NCBI GenBank assembly: GCA_963663215.1
Contig: OY760140.1
Coordinates: 1,054,001 to 1,118,000 of the forward strand
Direction: 5' to 3'
Length of the DNA: 64,000 nucleotides
From: BJGV01 sp003230615
GTDB lineage: Bacteria; Pseudomonadota; Gammaproteobacteria; Burkholderiales; Nitrosomonadaceae
The translations under genes and the position numbers were made by a program. Below, piece by piece: positions 61,347 to 64,000 of this stretch; position 1 is the stretch's first letter; the number at the start of each line of letters is the position of its first letter. Under the pieces are notes generated by a model that was not told the DNA's origin, made no database searches, and saw only the letters and a list, made by a program, of their open reading frames with translations.

Positions 61347-62545
61347 CTGTTATTAGGCATCTAACCATTCTTGGCTCTACCGGAAGTGTAGGAGTAAGCA
61401 CACTTGATGTTGTCGCACGCCATCCTGATCGATTTCATGTCACCGCACTCACTGCCAACAACAACATTGATAAAATGCTGGAACAATGCTGTCGCTTTAA
61501 CCCACGTTATGCAGTAATGTTAGATGCGGATGGCGCAGAAGAACTAAAGAAAAAAATTTGCACAACTGAGATTAACACTGAAGTCCTGTGTGGAGTCGAG
61601 TCGCTGGAGAAAGTAGCATCGTTACCTGAAGTAGATATAGTAATGGCAGCCATTGTCGGTGCCGCTGGAATACGGCCCACATTTGCAGCTGCTCTTGCGG
61701 GGAAATATGTACTTCTTGCCAACAAAGAAACTTTAGTAATGGCGGGTCACATTTTCATGGATGTTGTTAAAAAACATCATGCCACTTTGCTACCAATAGA
61801 CAGTGAACACAATGCCATTTTTCAGTCGCTGCCACGAAACTTTACCGGAGACTGTACAGCAGTTGGGGTACGTCGCATTCTATTGACTGCATCTGGTGGC
61901 CCATTTCGACAAACTTCACTAGCTGAAATGAAGCATGTTACGCCGAAACAAGCTTGCGCTCATCCTAATTGGGTAATGGGACAGAAGATATCAGTAGACT
62001 CTGCCACCATGATGAATAAGGGTCTAGAGCTAATAGAGGCACGTTGGTTATTTAATGCTACACCAGAGCAAATCCAAGTGGTGATTCATCCACAAAGCGT
62101 AATTCATTCCATGGTTGAATATGTTGATGGCTCAGTACTAGCACAACTTGGTAATCCAGACATGCGCACCCCAATTGCTCATGCCCTGGCATATCCAGAG
62201 CGTATCGAATGTGGTGTAACACCTCTTGATATTTTCAAAGTCGCACAACTGGATTTTGAAATACCAAACCTCACAAAGTTTCCCTGTTTGGGACTCGCCT
62301 ATAATGCGCTAGAAGCTGGCGGCAGTGCACCTACAATACTTAATGCTGCAAATGAAGTAGCAGTAGAATCATTCCTAAAATCCAGGATACCCTTTACAAC
62401 GATTCCATCTATGATTAAACAAGTTATGCAAGCAGTCGACCACAAAGATATCTTTACGCTTGACGATGTGCTGGCAGCCGATAACATGGCGCGCGAAGCT
62501 GCGTATGAATGGCTGGACACGAAAAACACCGATTCGAGAAAATAG
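61343..62545 (+). CDS. dxr: 1-deoxy-D-xylulose 5-phosphate reductoisomerase
   Basis: A 400-residue MEP-pathway enzyme (IspC). NADPH site LGSTGSVGVSTLDVVARHPDRF; metal/substrate sites PIDSEHNAIFQSL and VDSATMMNKGLELIEARWLF. It supplies isoprenoid precursors to uppS nearby. 234 bases separate it from rseP, with no credible gene in them. Confidence 0.97.
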   Translation: MTVIRHLTILGSTGSVGVSTLDVVARHPDRFHVTALTANNNIDKMLEQCCRFNPRYAVMLDADGAEELKKKICTTEINTEVLCGVESLEKVASLPEVDIVMAAIVGAAGIRPTFAAALAGKYVLLANKETLVMAGHIFMDVVKKHHATLLPIDSEHNAIFQSLPRNFTGDCTAVGVRRILLTASGGPFRQTSLAEMKHVTPKQACAHPNWVMGQKISVDSATMMNKGLELIEARWLFNATPEQIQVVIHPQSVIHSMVEYVDGSVLAQLGNPDMRTPIAHALAYPERIECGVTPLDIFKVAQLDFEIPNLTKFPCLGLAYNALEAGGSAPTILNAANEVAVESFLKSRIPFTTIPSMIKQVMQAVDHKDIFTLDDVLAADNMAREAAYEWLDTKNTDSRK

Positions 62546-62779
62546 CTACGATGTTGCTTTGCTACTTTGTACGATGTTACCTATGTATCAATTTGTATAC
62601 TCATATCTGCCAGTAGATTATTGGAACTGCGTGTCGTCATATCTCATCTGGTGCCAATCTGATCGCTTACTCCCAAATTGTAATCTCCTAATCTATCCTA
62701 ACGATATGCGTGAAATTACATCATCTATTTTCTTTATTGAAACTTATCGTGTTCTAAAATTCCAGACCATAAAACCGGT

Positions 62780-64000
62780 ATGACACTCCTTTTTACAATA
62801 ATTGCTTTCGTCTTCGCTTTGAGCCTGCTAATCGTATTCCACGAATTTGGCCATTACTTGATAGCACGTTTGTATAATGTAAAAGTATTGCGTTTCTCAA
62901 TAGGATTTGGTAGGCCTTTAATAAAAAAATATTGGGGAAGAGATCAGACTGAATGGGTCATAGCAGCTCTCCCTATTGGTGGTTATGTGAAGATGCTAGA
63001 TGAACGTGAAGGTGAAGTTGCCCCTGAAGATTTAACACGCTCGTTTAATCGTAAGCCTGTTGCACATCGCTTCGCTATCGTTTCAGCTGGACCAATTGCG
63101 AACTTTCTGCTGGCTATTCTGCTTTATTGGTTACTTTTCATGCATGGTTTCAGCGGCATGAAACCAGTACTAGGACCAATCATTCCAGAAACACCTGCTG
63201 CAATGGCAGCTTTTGAGTCGGGTGAAACCATAGTAAAAATTGGGTCTGAACCCATACTAACCTGGCAAGATGCTCGCTGGATCCTGCTAGCTCGGGCAAT
63301 AGAGAGATCTCCTAATTTAATCGTGGAGACCCTTAACCAAGACGGGCAAGTTTTCTGGCGAAGAATGGACTTAAGTAAAATAAGTGCTGATGATTTAGAT
63401 GCCGACTTTCTAAAAAAAATCGGCCTAAACATCTACCAACCAGAAATAAAACCAGTGATTGCTCAAGTAATAAAAAATGGTGCAGGTGATCGCGCTGGTT
63501 TACTTCCCAATGATGAAATTCTATTTGTAAACAGAGTAAAAACAGTATGGTGGAAAGATTTAGTACGGCAGATACGGGATAATCCAGAACAACTATTAGT
63601 AATGGAAATCCAACGTGGAAACACTAAAGTTAGTTTGAACGTAACTCCTGATGTAGCTATTGAGAATGGTGAACAAATTGGCAAAATAGAGGTTGGGCCA
63701 AAAATTGACCGTTCCAGGTTAGAAAATTTATTGGTCGAGGTTAGCTACCCAGCAGGAACAGCCATGATCAGGGCAATAGTTAAAACTTGGGAAACATCAG
63801 TGTTTACGTTGCAAATGATATGGAAAATGGTGATGGGAGAAGTTTCGTGGAAAAATGTGAGCGGACCCATAACAATCGCTGATTATGCCGGTAAATCGGC
63901 ACAGATGGGAATCGCCTCTTATCTAGGGTTTCTCGCACTTATCAGTATAAGTCTAGGAGTGCTGAATTTGTTGCCTATCCCCTTATTAGATGGCGGGCAT
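62780..64000 (+). CDS. rseP: Site-2 zinc metalloprotease RseP (partial, runs off window)
   Basis: Open from ATG 62780 to the window end, about 407 codons. The zinc motif HEFGH (residues 21-25) lies in the first membrane helix; IAALPIGGYVKMLDE and RFAIVSAGPIANFLLAILLYW follow. Two periplasmic PDZ regions come next, with GDRAGLLPNDEILFVN as the second's peptide-binding loop. The last codons LLPIPLLDGGH hold the second catalytic motif (NLLPIPLLDGG). It cleaves anti-sigma factor RseA-type proteins in the envelope stress response. Usual place between dxr and bamA; bamA would be to the right. Confidence 0.96.
   Translation, partial: MTLLFTIIAFVFALSLLIVFHEFGHYLIARLYNVKVLRFSIGFGRPLIKKYWGRDQTEWVIAALPIGGYVKMLDEREGEVAPEDLTRSFNRKPVAHRFAIVSAGPIANFLLAILLYWLLFMHGFSGMKPVLGPIIPETPAAMAAFESGETIVKIGSEPILTWQDARWILLARAIERSPNLIVETLNQDGQVFWRRMDLSKISADDLDADFLKKIGLNIYQPEIKPVIAQVIKNGAGDRAGLLPNDEILFVNRVKTVWWKDLVRQIRDNPEQLLVMEIQRGNTKVSLNVTPDVAIENGEQIGKIEVGPKIDRSRLENLLVEVSYPAGTAMIRAIVKTWETSVFTLQMIWKMVMGEVSWKNVSGPITIADYAGKSAQMGIASYLGFLALISISLGVLNLLPIPLLDGGH

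Noticed and set aside
62546..62779. Sigma-E promoter before rseP (GGAACT near 62622)
   Set aside because: No matching -10 at the right spacing.
62460..62783. 107-codon plus-strand frame between dxr and rseP
   Set aside because: Starts inside dxr in another frame, shows no motif, and overlaps the rseP start.
1..64000. CRISPR array
   Set aside because: No regularly spaced repeats of 20-40 bases were seen.

Overview
The window looks like a chromosomal segment of an AT-rich ammonia-oxidising betaproteobacterium close to Nitrosomonas (family Nitrosomonadaceae). The strongest evidence is a hydroxylamine oxidoreductase gene (haoA, eight CxxCH haem sites plus the P460 tyrosine) overlapping haoB. 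The gene orders lipA-lipB-ybeD-dat-dacA-type, aroA-cmk-rpsA-ihfB-lapA and rpsB-tsf-pyrH-frr-uppS-cdsA-dxr-rseP are also typical of Betaproteobacteria.

Layout. (1) 1-3,320 is accessory DNA. It holds the end of a polytopic membrane protein gene, a decayed IS3-family transposase, a palindromic repeat, a small GIY-YIG protein, and a two-gene unit of an unrecognised 157-residue protein followed by a TIR-like (ThsB/DUF1863-type) protein. It ends in a tRNA-3'-end-like element that may be an attachment site. (2) 3,755-9,741 is cstA-ybdD, then an Mla-type lipid transport operon (STAS-MlaE, MlaF, MlaD, auxiliary lipoprotein). (3) 9,918-17,001, minus strand, carries lipoate synthesis, Dat, a PBP5-type carboxypeptidase, a small lipoprotein pair, a collapsed CobD/CbiB-family pseudogene, and sucCD. 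(4) 17,442-24,807 carries a 2-hydroxyacid dehydrogenase, gluQ, an NDH-2-like flavoprotein, a possible bactofilin remnant, haoAB and a glutamine amidotransferase. (5) 24,943-44,218, minus strand, is one continuous str-S10-spc-alpha ribosomal supercluster, from a strong promoter upstream of rpsL to a terminator after rplQ. It holds 28 ribosomal protein genes plus fusA, tuf, secY, infA and rpoA. (6) 44,414-49,835, minus strand, is pyrF, lapA, ihfB, rpsA, cmk and aroA. (7) 49,905-56,157 is mixed: an unknown lipoprotein, epsC, two small membrane proteins, short unknown ORFs and a glpD-type gene. (8) 56,314-64,000, plus strand, is rpsB through rseP; rseP runs off the window.

The housekeeping blocks supply translation, envelope lipids (uppS, cdsA, mla), isoprenoid precursors (dxr) and outer-membrane stress signalling (rseP). 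HaoA/HaoB is the energy-generating link: hydroxylamine oxidation feeding electrons to c-type cytochromes. The usual partner genes cycA and cycB are not beside haoAB here.

The points most worth a second look are the TIR-like pair near a putative integration site, the two 'junkyard' pseudogenes, the histone-H1-like tail on ribosomal protein S3, an attenuator-like palindrome in the rpsL leader, and a promoter-bearing insertion with a nine-base homopolymer between rpsQ and rplN. No tRNA, rRNA or CRISPR array was recognised. All family names come from reading the sequence; no database search was run.
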